Source: Streptomyces sp. A1136
Lineage (GTDB): Bacteria; Actinomycetota; Actinomycetes; Streptomycetales; Streptomycetaceae
DNA length: 64,000 bases
Assembly (NCBI RefSeq): GCF_004795055.1
Contig: NZ_SSBJ01000030.1
Span: 1-64,000 of the forward strand
Direction: 5' to 3'
A program made the translations under genes and the position numbers. The notes beneath the pieces are model-generated. The model worked only from the letters and a program-made list of their open reading frames with translations, made no database searches and had not been told where the DNA came from. Shown here one piece after another: positions 1-8,508 of the stretch. Positions within the stretch are counted from its first letter, which is position 1. Each line of letters starts with the position of its first letter.

Positions 1-1
1 G

Positions 2-124
2 GGCACCCCGATCGAGGCGGCCTGCCGGATCGTCATCCTCGAAGACCAACTCGAGGAAGCAAAGCGCATCAACGCCGAATACCGCCGCACCGCCCAATCC
101 CCGTTCCCTCCGGCCGCGGCCTGA
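2..124 (+). CDS. C-terminal end of a small unrecognised protein (cut by window edge)
   Basis: The frame enters from the left edge and stops at 122-124. It encodes about 40 residues starting GTPIEAACRIVILEDQLEEA. I do not recognise the family. A very similar block (GTPIEAACRMVILEDQLAKA) recurs at 3448-3510 ahead of the PP2C gene, so the two are paralogues. This copy lies ahead of an HATPase regulator, so both copies sit beside partner-switching regulators, which may hint at a role there. The start of the gene is outside the window. Confidence 0.45.
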   Translation, partial: GTPIEAACRIVILEDQLEEAKRINAEYRRTAQSPFPPAAA

Positions 125-540
125 AGATCGACCGGAACCGCCGCCACGTCAGGCGACCCGCCAGACCCGTGCTTCGTTGTCCCCGGGTGGTCGTGCGGCG
201 GCCGTGTTGCGGAACCGGTTCTGCTCCCGCTCGTCGAGAATCGGATCCACACCGCCCAGGGTGGCCCCGAGCGTGCGGGGCGGCCGCCACGTACCGGGCA
301 ACCGGGCGGGCGCGGCAGTTTGCGTTAGGGGACGGCGAGCCGCAGGGCGGCCTGGGCGGCCGATACGTGCAGGCAACCTGGTCGCCGCGTCCCGCGCTGC
401 TCCTCGTTGCAGCGGCCTTTTCCGATCGGGGTGAATCGGTCCTCCGGGACAATCTTAACTTCGCCTGTTACCGGTGGTTGCGAGGCGCTTTCGCGGGCAG
501 ACGAGTCTGTCGGCGAGGTCACTGGGGCAAGGACGGCTGT
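125..540. other. Intergenic stretch without a recognisable gene
   Basis: Open frames here are short, overlap each other and have no recognisable protein pattern. The long frame that starts at 169 is the upstream extension of the HATPase gene, whose likely start is at 541. I see no convincing promoter, repeat or RNA gene. Confidence 0.4.
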
Positions 541-1017
541 ATGTATCAGGCTGCGAAGGAAGACGGCCGGCAACTGCTGGCAGGTCGTTCATCGATGGTG
601 TCCGCGGTGTTCGCCGGTGATGAGAAGATCGCCGATGCCCGCGACTTGGCTCTGTCGTTTCTGGCGGATCTGCCCACGGTGCACGGGCTGCCGGTGTCCG
701 AGCGGGTGACGGACACGGTGGAGCTGGTGGTGAGCGAGCTGGTGACCAATGCCCGCAAGCATGCCCCGGGCCCGTACGTGCTGGGGTTGGAGGCGTGCGA
801 CGGCGCTGTCGAGGTGAGCGTCTGGGACAGCCAGCCGACCCTGCCCACCATCCAGGCCCCCGACCCGCATCGGATAGGCCGGCACGGTCTGGAGATCGTC
901 ACGACCCTGTGCCGGAGCTTCGAGATACACCGAGAACCGGTAGGCAAGCGCATCAAGGCGGCCGTCGCACTGTCCGACGATTGGGGCACGGGCATCGGCG
1001 GCCCGCGGGCGGTGTGA
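541..1017 (+). CDS. ATP-binding anti-sigma-factor-type kinase (HATPase_c_2, RsbW/SpoIIAB-like)
   Basis: This 158-residue protein has the GHKL ATPase fold of streptomycete RsbW-like regulators. ELVVSELVTNARKHAP is the N-box with the Mg-binding Asn, VWDSQP corresponds to the G1 region (DxG-like), and GRHGLEIVTTLC is the G2 lid. Such proteins bind a sigma factor or phosphorylate a STAS antagonist on Ser. The ATG at 541 gives the usual length; the frame is open further upstream to 169, but that part looks non-coding. An ATG at 598 is an alternative start. Possible partners in the window are the PP2C at 3749 and the STAS protein at 33308, but nothing shows direct pairing. Confidence 0.85.
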   Translation: MYQAAKEDGRQLLAGRSSMVSAVFAGDEKIADARDLALSFLADLPTVHGLPVSERVTDTVELVVSELVTNARKHAPGPYVLGLEACDGAVEVSVWDSQPTLPTIQAPDPHRIGRHGLEIVTTLCRSFEIHREPVGKRIKAAVALSDDWGTGIGGPRAV

Positions 1018-1460
1018 TCGCAGAGCCCCGCAGGCCTGCGCCGTAGCGTACCGGGAGAGATCGACCGCTTCCGGGTCCGGGCCAGGCGGCCTACGGGTGA
1101 GTGACGTCGGGTCGACTGACGTCATCGCCGTGGTGGCCGGTGCCGTAGTACCGGACCAAGCGCTTGTGCCGAGTGCTATGCAGCCGGCGAGTCGACCTCG
1201 TTTGACGAAAACGATCCATGCAGCCATACCGCATGGAACTCCCGGCGCGACCGGCGTTCCGACCGGCCGGTTATGTCGAGCAGTGCTGTCCGTGATGGCA
1301 AGCTGGGCACCCGCCGCAGTGGAACCGATCGGGCGTGGCGTGGGGCTCCCAGCGAACGTGGGCTGGTCGGGGCACCGCCAGCCGTCTGCTTCGGGCTGTA
1401 CCGAGGCGGTCGCTCAACGGTGGAGGGGTGGGAACACATATGGGTGTGCCTGCGGAGGGT
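1018..1460. other. Gene-free interval
   Basis: Only short shadow frames occur between the HATPase stop and the end of the convergent MarR gene. None has a recognisable domain. I see no strong terminator hairpin with a T-tract. Confidence 0.35.
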
Positions 1461-1880
1461 CTAGGTGTCTCGTTCTGCGGTGAGGCGCTGAAGCAGGTCG
1501 AGCAGCGTTGCGCGGTCCGCGCCGGGCAAGGCCGAGAAGTGGGCGGCGAGCACCTTGTCGGCGACCTTGTGGCCGGCCGCCAGGACCTGCTCGCCGGCGG
1601 GAGTGAGATGGTGCTCGATGCGCCGGCCGGGCCCCGGTCGGCGCTCTACGAGGGCCTGGGCTGTGAGGCGGCCGGCGAGCGTTCCGAAGGCCTGCTCGGT
1701 CTGAAAGGTAGCTGCGGCCAACTCGCGGGCGGATGCCCCGGGTGAGCGGCTGATCGCACGCAGGGCATCCCACTGGGCCAGCGTCGTGCCGATGGCGGAG
1801 AGCGCGCTGTCGAGGGCCCGGTGCTGTCGGTACTGGGCGTGTTTGACCGCTCTGCCGAGTTCTTGCAGCTCACCATGCAT
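1461..1880 (-). CDS. MarR-family transcriptional regulator
   Basis: A 139-residue protein of normal MarR length. It has a winged helix-turn-helix: LAQWDALRAISRSPGASARELAAAT is the HTH entry, followed by a recognition helix with FQTEQAFGTLAGRLTAQALVERR and the wing GRRIEHHLTPAGEQVL. The ATG at 1878-1880 is the only sensible start. It is divergent from the alpha/beta hydrolase at 1942, separated by 61 bases that hold a palindrome, so it probably controls itself and that hydrolase. The inducing ligand cannot be read from the sequence. Confidence 0.88.
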   Translation of the reverse strand: MHGELQELGRAVKHAQYRQHRALDSALSAIGTTLAQWDALRAISRSPGASARELAAATFQTEQAFGTLAGRLTAQALVERRPGPGRRIEHHLTPAGEQVLAAGHKVADKVLAAHFSALPGADRATLLDLLQRLTAERDT

Positions 1881-1902
1881 GAAGCCAGTCTACGGCATGA
1901 CC

Positions 1903-1912
1903 AAGCTAGCTT
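1903..1912. promoter_or_regulatory. Palindrome AAGCTAGCTT in the MarR/hydrolase control region
   Basis: A perfect 10-bp palindrome lies in an unusually AT-rich 61-bp spacer between two divergent genes, followed by TATATAAAGATATTTAG. MarR proteins bind palindromes at such positions, so this is a candidate operator. Assignment is by position only. Confidence 0.4.
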
Positions 1913-1941
1913 ATATAAAGATATTTAGTTACTGTGGCGGC

Positions 1942-2736
1942 ATGCCTACAGACACATCAGCCGCATACACCGATCTGCCCCTCACGCTGTCCGAGTCCGG
2001 AAGCGGCAAGCCGGTCCTCATCCTGCACGGCGGCGGAGGCCCCGCGACCGTCGCCGGCCTCGCCCAACACCTCTCCCGCATCGCACACACCATCACCCCC
2101 GTGCATCCCGGCTGGGACGGTACCCACCGCCCCGAATGGCTCACCGGGATCGACGACCTCGCCCTCGCCTACCTGCACCACCTGTACGACCGCCAACTGC
2201 GCGACGTTCTCGTCATCGGGTCCTCGCTCGGAGGCTGGACAGCAGCCGAGATGGCCGTACGCGACAACGCGGGGATCATCACCGGCCTCGTTCTGATCGA
2301 CGCCGTCGGCGTGTGTGTCGACACCGAACCGATCACGGACTTCTTCGCCCTCGACGCCCGTGGCGTCGCGGAGCACTCTTGGCATGACGCGGACCGCTAC
2401 TACGTCGATCCCACAGGCATCCCAGCCGGCCAACTCGCACTCCGGCAGGCCAATATGGCCACCATGCGAACCCTCGCGGGCGACCCCTACATGCACGACC
2501 CCAAGCTGCTGCGCAGGCTCGCACGTGTCCAGGCGCCCGCCCTCCTGATCTGGGGGGAGAGCGACCGAATCGTCAACCCGGCCTATGGCGCCGTGTACGC
2601 CGAAGCCTTCGGCAACGGCCGACTCGAAGTCATACCCGAGGCGGGCCACCTTCCGCAGATCGAACAGCCAGAAGCCACCTGCGCCCTGATCGACGCCCAC
2701 CTGCGCCAGACGAGCAACCCGTTTCCCCAATCGTGA
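1942..2736 (+). CDS. Alpha/beta-fold hydrolase
   Basis: 264 residues with the alpha/beta-hydrolase landmarks: oxyanion-hole HGGGG near residue 29, nucleophile elbow GSSLGG, an Asp in GESDRIVNP and the catalytic His in EAGHLPQIEQPE close to the C terminus. The ATG at 1942 opens MPTDTSAAYTD; the frame is open further upstream but enters the MarR gene. Substrate is unknown. It is divergent from a MarR gene, the common arrangement in which the regulator represses the enzyme until a substrate-like molecule appears. It overlaps no other gene; a convergent membrane protein ends 2 bases later. Confidence 0.88.
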   Translation: MPTDTSAAYTDLPLTLSESGSGKPVLILHGGGGPATVAGLAQHLSRIAHTITPVHPGWDGTHRPEWLTGIDDLALAYLHHLYDRQLRDVLVIGSSLGGWTAAEMAVRDNAGIITGLVLIDAVGVCVDTEPITDFFALDARGVAEHSWHDADRYYVDPTGIPAGQLALRQANMATMRTLAGDPYMHDPKLLRRLARVQAPALLIWGESDRIVNPAYGAVYAEAFGNGRLEVIPEAGHLPQIEQPEATCALIDAHLRQTSNPFPQS

Positions 2737-2737
2737 G

Positions 2738-3286
2738 TTACGTCGGGGGGCGGCAGCGGCGTGTGTAGTAGGCGTAGGTCAGCACCAGTACGAGCGGACC
2801 CCACAGCATCCCGGGGGTGACGCAGAGGCGGGCCAGTGTCTGCCGGCCGCCACTGCTGAACCGGGCGGCGTCACCCACACCGAACCAGCTCAGCAGCACG
2901 GGTGCCCAGAACGCGGTCGCGCCCAGGCCGCCGAGGGTGGCGGGGATGATCGCCGCACAGGGAGCGATCCGCTTCCCGCCGATGAACGGTAGCCGTGCGG
3001 GGGCGACCTCGCCCCATCCGCGCACCAATCCGAGGGACAGCAGCGCCAACCCTTCCGTGATCAAGCTGAGCCCGAAGACGTAGGGGACGGACACCCACAA
3101 CGACGACGGCGTCGCCCCGTCCACGTCCAGCCCCATCTCAAAGCCGAAGGCGAACGGTATCCGCCACAAGCACTGGGGCGGCAGCAGCAAAGGGATCGCA
3201 TGGGCGGTGATGGAAGCCCATGGTGGGACCGGCAGTTCGGTGCCGTGCGCAGTCGTGGTCGGGCGAGGTCCGTCGATCGCTGTCAT
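2738..3286 (-). CDS. Hypothetical integral membrane protein
   Basis: 182 residues with about four hydrophobic stretches (near residues 27-47, 65-90, 108-132 and 150-172), suggesting a four-pass membrane protein. The C-terminal tail is basic (YYTRRCRP). I do not recognise a family. The ATG at 3284-3286 is preceded by only a weak ribosome binding site. It converges on the hydrolase gene, with 1 base between the stop codons. Confidence 0.65.
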   Translation of the reverse strand: MTAIDGPRPTTTAHGTELPVPPWASITAHAIPLLLPPQCLWRIPFAFGFEMGLDVDGATPSSLWVSVPYVFGLSLITEGLALLSLGLVRGWGEVAPARLPFIGGKRIAPCAAIIPATLGGLGATAFWAPVLLSWFGVGDAARFSSGGRQTLARLCVTPGMLWGPLVLVLTYAYYTRRCRPPT

Positions 3287-3384
3287 GGCATCAGCTTCTT
3301 CGGTCCCCGCCGGCTGGTCGTCATCCCCGAGGTGGTACCGCCGTCTGCACGGGGGAGCCTTGAGTCAGCCTTCGGGATGATGCG

Positions 3385-3567
3385 TTGGCGGGGGAGGCCC
3401 CCGGTCCCCTTGCCGTGTTCACTCCGGGCGTCCGGGAGCCCGTCGACCAGGGCACTCCGATCGAGGCCGCGTGCCGCATGGTCATCCTTGAAGATCAGCT
3501 CGCCAAGGCGCAGGTGTTCAACACCGAACAGCACGGCTCTGAGGTCCGGGACCGGGATACCGCGTGA
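3385..3567 (+). pseudogene. Second copy or remnant of the small GTPIEAACR protein
   Basis: This frame contains GTPIEAACRMVILEDQLAKA, nearly the same as the protein end at 2-124, and ends ERDTA-like after a divergent tail (SEVRDRDTA). The TTG at 3385 is a doubtful start and a stop lies just upstream at 3361-3363, so the N-terminal half is missing or lies in another frame. I treat it as a remnant, although a short functional protein cannot be excluded. It lies 181 bases ahead of the PP2C gene. Confidence 0.45.
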
Positions 3568-3748
3568 CTGGCTCTGCTGATCGCGGACGAGGATGAAGGG
3601 AGGGGCGCAAAGGGCGACCCTGCGTGCAACGGTGTGGTAGGGCTGGCGAACCACTGCCGGCGGATCCGGGCACTCTCCGTGGTGCAATGTGACTCCGGCG
3701 CCAAGGCTTCACGGTGCTGACGCGGCAACGAGCGAGGTGGAGGGTTCT

Positions 3749-5065
3749 GTGACGGCGTGGGAGTCAGGCGGGAATGGCGGGCCGCCCTTCCGTCTTTCCC
3801 CGGACGGCAATAGCCGTGCGGGTACGGCGATGACGCTGGCGGGGACGTTGGCGGCCGCGGAGGCCGCGCCGCCGGTGGAGTCCCTGGATGTGGTTGCGCG
3901 CATGCTCAAGGAGCGCCTCGGGGCGGGATCGGTCTCTTTCCTCATCACCGACTTCACCGGTAGCTCGGTTGTTCGGCTGGGGGGCGCGGGCAGCGTCGAA
4001 ACAGGCGAGCCCGCCCAGCGCATCACGTTGCGCGGCACCCTGTACGACGACGTGATCCGCAGCCAGCGGCCAAGCGTGCAGGACGCAGGCGCGGGCACGG
4101 TCCGGGTGGTGGCTCCCGTGACCAACCGTGGGGACGCCATCGGACTCCTGGAACTGTTCCTGCCCACGCCCCCGACGGCGGAGGTGATGCGGGAGATCAG
4201 TGAGACGGCGCACGCGCTGGCCTACATCGTCATCGCCAACCGCTCCTTCACCGACGTCTACCAGTGGGGCAGGCGGACCCGCCCGCTCAACCTGGCCGCG
4301 GAGATCCAGCACCGGCTGCTCCCGGCTTCGTTGACCTGTGAGGCGGCGCAGTTCGCGGTCGCCGGGGCGCTGGAGCCCGCCGACCATGTCGGAGGGGACA
4401 CCTTCGACTACGTGGTCGACCGGGATACCGTTCAACTGTCCGTCACCGACGCCATGGGGCACGACGTCGCCGCCTCGTTGCTGGCCACCCTGGTGGTGGG
4501 CGCACTGCGCAGGGCCCGGCGGGCGGGCGCGGATCTCTTGGAGCAGGCCCGCCAGGCCGACCAGGCCATGCGCGAGCACGGCCGCGAGGGCTACGCCACC
4601 GGTCAGCTGCTGCGAATCAGCCTGCTCGACGGTGCCACGGAGTTCATCAACGCCGGGCACCCCTGGCCGCTGCGGATGCGAGACGGGAAAGTGACCCAGA
4701 TCGTTCCGGAAATCGATCTGCCGTTCGGTGTCCTGAGCCCGCGTACCTATCGGGTGCAGTCGCTGGACCTGCGGCCCGGTGACCGGCTCGTGATGCTGAC
4801 GGACGGCATGCTGGAACGCAACGCCGACACCGTGGACTTGTCCGACCTGATCTTGCGCACCCGGGAGTTGCATCCCCGAGAGGCCGCCCGCACTCTCATC
4901 GGGGCGATCGTCGACGCCGGCAACGGCCATCTGGAGGACGACGCGACCGTCATGTGCCTGGACTGGCACGGTCTCGCCCAGTCACGGCGCGACGCCGCCA
5001 CCGGCGCCGATCTCGCGGACGCCTCGCTTCCCTCGACAACGGGACACACCGCTTCTGGGCGGTGA
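3749..5065 (+). CDS. GAF-like/PP2C (SpoIIE-type) serine phosphatase
   Basis: 438 residues. The N-terminal 150 form a GAF-like sensory region (SVSFLITDFTG, VVAPVTNRGDAIGLLELF). The C-terminal domain is the SpoIIE/RsbU phosphatase: AAEIQHRLLPA linker, ALEPADHVGGDTFDY with the metal-binding Asp, VTDAMGHDVAA, FINAGHPWPLRM, GDRLVMLTDGMLE and EDDATVMCLDW. Such enzymes dephosphorylate STAS anti-anti-sigma proteins. The GTG at 3749 is chosen because GGAGG lies 5 bases upstream; the frame extends to another GTG at 3689. A HATPase kinase lies at 541 and a STAS protein at 33308, but linkage between them is not shown. Confidence 0.88.
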   Translation: MTAWESGGNGGPPFRLSPDGNSRAGTAMTLAGTLAAAEAAPPVESLDVVARMLKERLGAGSVSFLITDFTGSSVVRLGGAGSVETGEPAQRITLRGTLYDDVIRSQRPSVQDAGAGTVRVVAPVTNRGDAIGLLELFLPTPPTAEVMREISETAHALAYIVIANRSFTDVYQWGRRTRPLNLAAEIQHRLLPASLTCEAAQFAVAGALEPADHVGGDTFDYVVDRDTVQLSVTDAMGHDVAASLLATLVVGALRRARRAGADLLEQARQADQAMREHGREGYATGQLLRISLLDGATEFINAGHPWPLRMRDGKVTQIVPEIDLPFGVLSPRTYRVQSLDLRPGDRLVMLTDGMLERNADTVDLSDLILRTRELHPREAARTLIGAIVDAGNGHLEDDATVMCLDWHGLAQSRRDAATGADLADASLPSTTGHTASGR

Positions 5066-5354
5066 CCGGTCGGGCTCGTGCGCAGGGAGCGCTCGGCTCT
5101 GGCACCTGCTGCGCGCGGCGGATCAGATCTGTGACGGCCAGGCCAGAGTTTACTGCGGCTAAAGGTGAGGGTTTTTATCGCAAGGAACTGAGTGGAATGC
5201 GTTGCGTGCGGAGGCGGCTCCGACATGCTACTGTCGATCTTAGTTGCAGTCTTGGTTCCCAGAATTCAGGCGCTTCTCTCGTCGGCTTTTTCGCCCGCTG
5301 GAGACGCTTTGCATTTTCGCCGATTTTCCGGTCGGGGCAATCATCGCGGCGACT

Positions 5355-5379
5355 CCGGAACCACACAGTGTGATTCCGG
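5355..5379 (+). promoter_or_regulatory. Leader hairpin just upstream of the cold-shock gene RBS
   Basis: CCGGAACCACAC pairs with GTGTGATTCCGG (11 of 12 positions) around one base, ending 11 bases ahead of the AAGGAG ribosome binding site at 5391-5396. The 5066-5402 interval has no gene and is probably a long 5' leader, as is usual for cold-shock mRNAs. The hairpin could modulate translation with temperature; this is inference. Confidence 0.45.
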
Positions 5380-5402
5380 GCACTGCCCCAAAGGAGATTC
5401 AT

Positions 5403-5606
5403 ATGGCATCTGGCACCGTGAAGTGGTTCAACGCGGAAAAGGGTTTTGGCTTCATCGAGCAGGACGGCGGCGGCGCTGACGTCTTCGCGCACTACTCGAA
5501 CATCGCCTCTTCCGGCTTCCGCGAGCTTCAGGAAGGCCAGAAGGTTAACTTCGACGTCACGCAGGGCCAGAAGGGCCCGCAGGCGGAGAACATCGTTCCC
5601 GCCTGA
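5403..5606 (+). CDS. CspA-family cold-shock protein
   Basis: A 67-residue single cold-shock domain, the full length of the family. RNP1 is KGFGFIEQ and RNP2 is VFAHYSNI, the aromatic surface that binds single-stranded RNA and DNA. AAGGAG sits 6 bases before the ATG at 5403. It is followed by a very strong terminator and then a DEAD-box helicase; both proteins act on RNA structure, and this gene order (Csp, helicase, small proteins) recalls the S. coelicolor SCO5921-SCO5918 neighbourhood. Confidence 0.95.
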   Translation: MASGTVKWFNAEKGFGFIEQDGGGADVFAHYSNIASSGFRELQEGQKVNFDVTQGQKGPQAENIVPA

Positions 5607-5623
5607 CGCTGACGCGTACACGT

Positions 5624-5670
5624 AGCTGGGGCCCGCACCTTGGGGTGCGGGCCCCAGCTCGTTGTTTTTC
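5624..5670 (+). terminator. Intrinsic terminator after the cold-shock gene
   Basis: A perfect 16-bp stem (5624-5639 with 5644-5659) around the loop TTGG is followed by CGTTGTTTTTC. It begins 18 bases after the stop codon. This is one of the strongest hairpins in the window and separates the cold-shock transcript from the helicase. Confidence 0.93.
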
Positions 5671-5968
5671 CCCCACGCGACGTCGGATCCCGACGGTTTC
5701 GCGTAAGTGACTGGTGACGACGCCTCGCGCCGACCCTCCGCACTGTCCGGCCCGGCGGATACGTCGCCATACGACGCCCGCCCCGCCCCCCGCCCGCAAG
5801 GCGTTCGCCGTTTCCGCGGCCTCTTTGACGCAACTACGCGGCACTCCCGCCCGCAAGGCCCGTCCGCCACTTTCGCGGCACGGCTCTGCCCTGTCTTTCT
5901 TCGGCCCGTTCTCGCGAATACCCGCCATGGGAATTCCTCGATACGTGCCGCATCGAGGAAGGTTCCGC

Positions 5969-7444
5969 ATGAACCGCACCACTCGGACGAACGACCGCTA
6001 TTCCCGCGCCGGTACCGGAGGCGGCCGGAGTGGCGCCCTTCGCGCCGCGCGTTCCGGCGCGCCCGCCCGTTCGGGCTATGGCGGCAGGCGTCCCGCCGCC
6101 ATCCAGGGCGAGTTCGCCCTGCCGAAGACGCTCACTCCCGCGCTGCCCGCCGTCGAAGGCTTCGCCGATCTGGACATGCCGGCCCCGCTGCTGGCCGCCC
6201 TGGGAGCCGAAGGCATGAGCGCGCCGTTCCCGATCCAGGCCGCGACGCTGCCCAACACCCTCGCCGGCCGCGACGTGCTCGGCCGCGGTCGTACCGGCTC
6301 GGGTAAGACCCTCGCCTTCGGCCTGGCGCTGCTGGCCCGTACGGCGGGGCACCGCGCCGAGCCCGGGCAGCCCCTGGCCTTGGTCCTCGTTCCCACCCGC
6401 GAGCTCGCGCAGCAGGTCACCGCGGCGCTGACCCCGTATGCCAGTGCGGTGAAGCTGCGCCTGGCCACCGTCGTCGGCGGCATGCCCATCGGTCGACAGG
6501 CAGGCGCCCTGCGCGGCGGCGCAGAGGTCGTCGTCGCCACGCCCGGGCGGCTCAAGGACCTCATCGAGCGCGGCGACTGCCGGCTGAACCAGGTCGGCAT
6601 CACGGTGCTGGACGAGGCCGACCAGATGGCCGACATGGGCTTCATGCCGCAGGTCACCGCGCTTCTGGACCAGGTGCGGCCGCAGGGGCAGAGGATGCTG
6701 TTCTCCGCGACCCTGGACCGCAACGTCGACCTGCTGGTGCGCCGCTACCTCACCGATCCGGTCGTGCACTCGGTCGACCCGTCGGCCGGGGCGGTCACCA
6801 CGATGGAGCACCACGTGCTGCACGTGCACGGCGCCGACAAGCACGCGGCCACCACCGAGATCGCCGGTCGCGAAGGCCGGGTGATCATGTTCCTGGACAC
6901 CAAGCACGCCGTGGACCGCCTGACCGAGCACCTGCTCAGCAGCGGCGTACGGGCGGCCGCCCTGCACGGCGGGAAGTCCCAGCCGCAGCGCACCCGGACC
7001 CTGACGCAGTTCAAGTCCGGCCACGTCACCGTCCTGGTCGCCACGAACGTCGCGGCGCGCGGCATCCACGTCGACAACCTCGACCTCGTCGTCAACGTCG
7101 ACCCGCCGACCGACCCCAAGGACTACCTGCACCGCGGCGGCCGCACCGCCCGCGCCGGGGAGTCCGGCAGCGTGGTCACCCTCGTCACCCCGAACCAGCG
7201 ACGCGACATGACCCGCCTCATGCAGGCTGCGGGCATCGTCCCCCAAACCACCCAGGTCCGCGCCGGCGAGGAAGCCCTGAACCGGATCACCGGCGCCCAG
7301 GCCCCCTCCGGCATCCCGGTCGTCATCACCGCGCCGGTTGTCGAACGCGCCAAGCGCGGCGCGGGCTCCCGTGGCAGGCGTAGGCCCGCTTCGACGGTCC
7401 GGCGCGTGAGCGTGGGGCAGTTCGCCTTCGATGCGGCGGCCTGA
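5969..7444 (+). CDS. DEAD-box ATP-dependent RNA helicase
   Basis: 491 residues with the full helicase core: Q-motif region APFPIQAATLP, motif I GRTGSGKT, Ia PTRELAQQV, Ib TPGRL, II DEAD, III SAT, IV IMFLDTK, V ARGIHV and VI HRGGRTARAG. The N terminus (first 40 residues) is basic and Gly/Arg-rich, typical of streptomycete cold-shock helicases. Start ATG 5969 follows GAGGAAGG. The open frame extends upstream to 5714 without an RBS. It unwinds structured RNA, probably together with the cold-shock protein upstream. The C-terminal GSRGRRRPAS tail is basic. Confidence 0.95.
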   Translation: MNRTTRTNDRYSRAGTGGGRSGALRAARSGAPARSGYGGRRPAAIQGEFALPKTLTPALPAVEGFADLDMPAPLLAALGAEGMSAPFPIQAATLPNTLAGRDVLGRGRTGSGKTLAFGLALLARTAGHRAEPGQPLALVLVPTRELAQQVTAALTPYASAVKLRLATVVGGMPIGRQAGALRGGAEVVVATPGRLKDLIERGDCRLNQVGITVLDEADQMADMGFMPQVTALLDQVRPQGQRMLFSATLDRNVDLLVRRYLTDPVVHSVDPSAGAVTTMEHHVLHVHGADKHAATTEIAGREGRVIMFLDTKHAVDRLTEHLLSSGVRAAALHGGKSQPQRTRTLTQFKSGHVTVLVATNVAARGIHVDNLDLVVNVDPPTDPKDYLHRGGRTARAGESGSVVTLVTPNQRRDMTRLMQAAGIVPQTTQVRAGEEALNRITGAQAPSGIPVVITAPVVERAKRGAGSRGRRRPASTVRRVSVGQFAFDAAA

Positions 7445-7490
7445 TCACCGCATGATCCGCAAGCTGATCCATCTCGGCAGGAGGCACGTT

Positions 7491-7895
7491 GTGACGCTGG
7501 TGCAGATGCAAGCCCGCTCGGCGAGTGCCCATCCCGCCGACCGGACGGTCGCCGACGCCATGGACGCGGCCGGACCGCAGGTCTGTGACGACATGACCGT
7601 CGAGGTCGCCTTGGCCGTCATGGCCAGTGCCCGTGCCGGGCACCTCCTCGTCTGCGACCAGGACGGCCTGGGCACGGGACTGGTCACCCTGGCCCGGCTC
7701 GCAGCCGTCCGCGAGAGCTCCGCGTACACGGACCGGGTCCGGCTGCGCGAAGTCCTGGGCGATCACGGTCCGGGGGCCTCGTCGGTGACGACGATGGCCG
7801 AGGCCGAGCACGCCATGCGCTACCGCAGGGCCGATGCCCTGCCCGTCGTCGAAGGACAAGGCAGCGCTCTGGGCGTTCTTGCCCTGGCCCGCTGA
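7491..7895 (+). CDS. CBS-domain protein
   Basis: 134 residues with two CBS-like halves: TVADAMDAAGPQVCDDMTVEVALAVM with GHLLVCDQDGLGTGLVT, and LREVLGDHGPGASSVTTMAEAEHAM with ADALPVVEGQGSALGVLAL. CBS pairs bind adenosyl nucleotides and regulate partner proteins. GTG 7491 is chosen because AGGAGG lies 6 bases ahead; ATGs at 7431 and 7452 in the same frame lack an RBS. It follows the helicase by 46 bases and precedes the SCO5918-family gene, so all three are probably co-transcribed. Confidence 0.8.
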   Translation: MTLVQMQARSASAHPADRTVADAMDAAGPQVCDDMTVEVALAVMASARAGHLLVCDQDGLGTGLVTLARLAAVRESSAYTDRVRLREVLGDHGPGASSVTTMAEAEHAMRYRRADALPVVEGQGSALGVLALAR

Positions 7896-7944
7896 GCTGC
7901 CTCACCGCGGCACAACCGTCCCCTACTTCTTCCAGTGAGGCATC

Positions 7945-8256
7945 ATGCGCTGTGTCATCGCCCGCTTCCCGTTCGACCTGACCAAGAGCGGCGTCCTGGC
8001 TTCGATGAAGGGCATCAAGCCCGAGCAGGTTATCGGCGAGTCCGTGATCATCGGCCGCCGCACCTACCCCGTCAAGCAGGTCGGGCAGGTCATCACCGGC
8101 CAGGACCGTCGCGACTTCAGCATCGGCGAAGTCCTCCGTGCCATGAGCCAGCTCGGCTTCACCTGCCGTGGCCTTCCCCGGGCCGCCGTGCCCACGCGCG
8201 TCCTCAGCCCGCTCCAGCAGGCTTCCGCGATGCTCGGTGTCCCGGTGACCGTCTGA
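7945..8256 (+). CDS. SCO5918-family small protein
   Basis: 103 residues starting MRCVIARFPFDLTKSGVLAS. I recognise it as the conserved Streptomyces family named after SCO5918, found next to DEAD-box helicase genes; the biochemical role is not known to me. GTGAGG lies 4 bases before the ATG. It contains basic and Gly-containing segments such as GESVIIGRRTYPVKQVGQVITGQ, split here only by a possible loop, and its location suggests an RNA-related or ribosome-related function. A terminator hairpin follows 40 bases downstream. Confidence 0.75.
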   Translation: MRCVIARFPFDLTKSGVLASMKGIKPEQVIGESVIIGRRTYPVKQVGQVITGQDRRDFSIGEVLRAMSQLGFTCRGLPRAAVPTRVLSPLQQASAMLGVPVTV

Positions 8257-8296
8257 CAGACAGGGTCGGGCGCGAGCCGACACCCGAACAGCGCAG

Positions 8297-8328
8297 AGGG
8301 CCCAACCGGCGCGCGCCGGTCGGGCCCT
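8297..8328. terminator. Terminator hairpin after the SCO5918-family gene
   Basis: A 14-bp stem with one mismatch (8297-8310 with 8315-8328) around GCGC. No strong T-tract follows on the plus strand. It lies between convergent transcripts and may stop both. Confidence 0.75.
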
Positions 8329-8508
8329 GCCCGCGTGGTTTGTTTCCGGCTAAGCGGCGGGACCGGCCATCGCCCGGCCCGGCCACCGGGCTGCCCCGGA
8401 CCCCGTGTCGTACGGTCCGCTGTCGCGGTCGCCCGCCGTCCGCAACGGATATCACCGAAACCGGCGGTGCCGCCGGTACGGCCGGAAGGTCTGAACCGAT
8501 ACCGGGAA

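Noticed and set aside
5834..7246. 470-codon minus-strand frame opposite the helicase
   Set aside because: It is a GC-driven shadow of the DEAD-box gene, whose motifs are complete on the plus strand.
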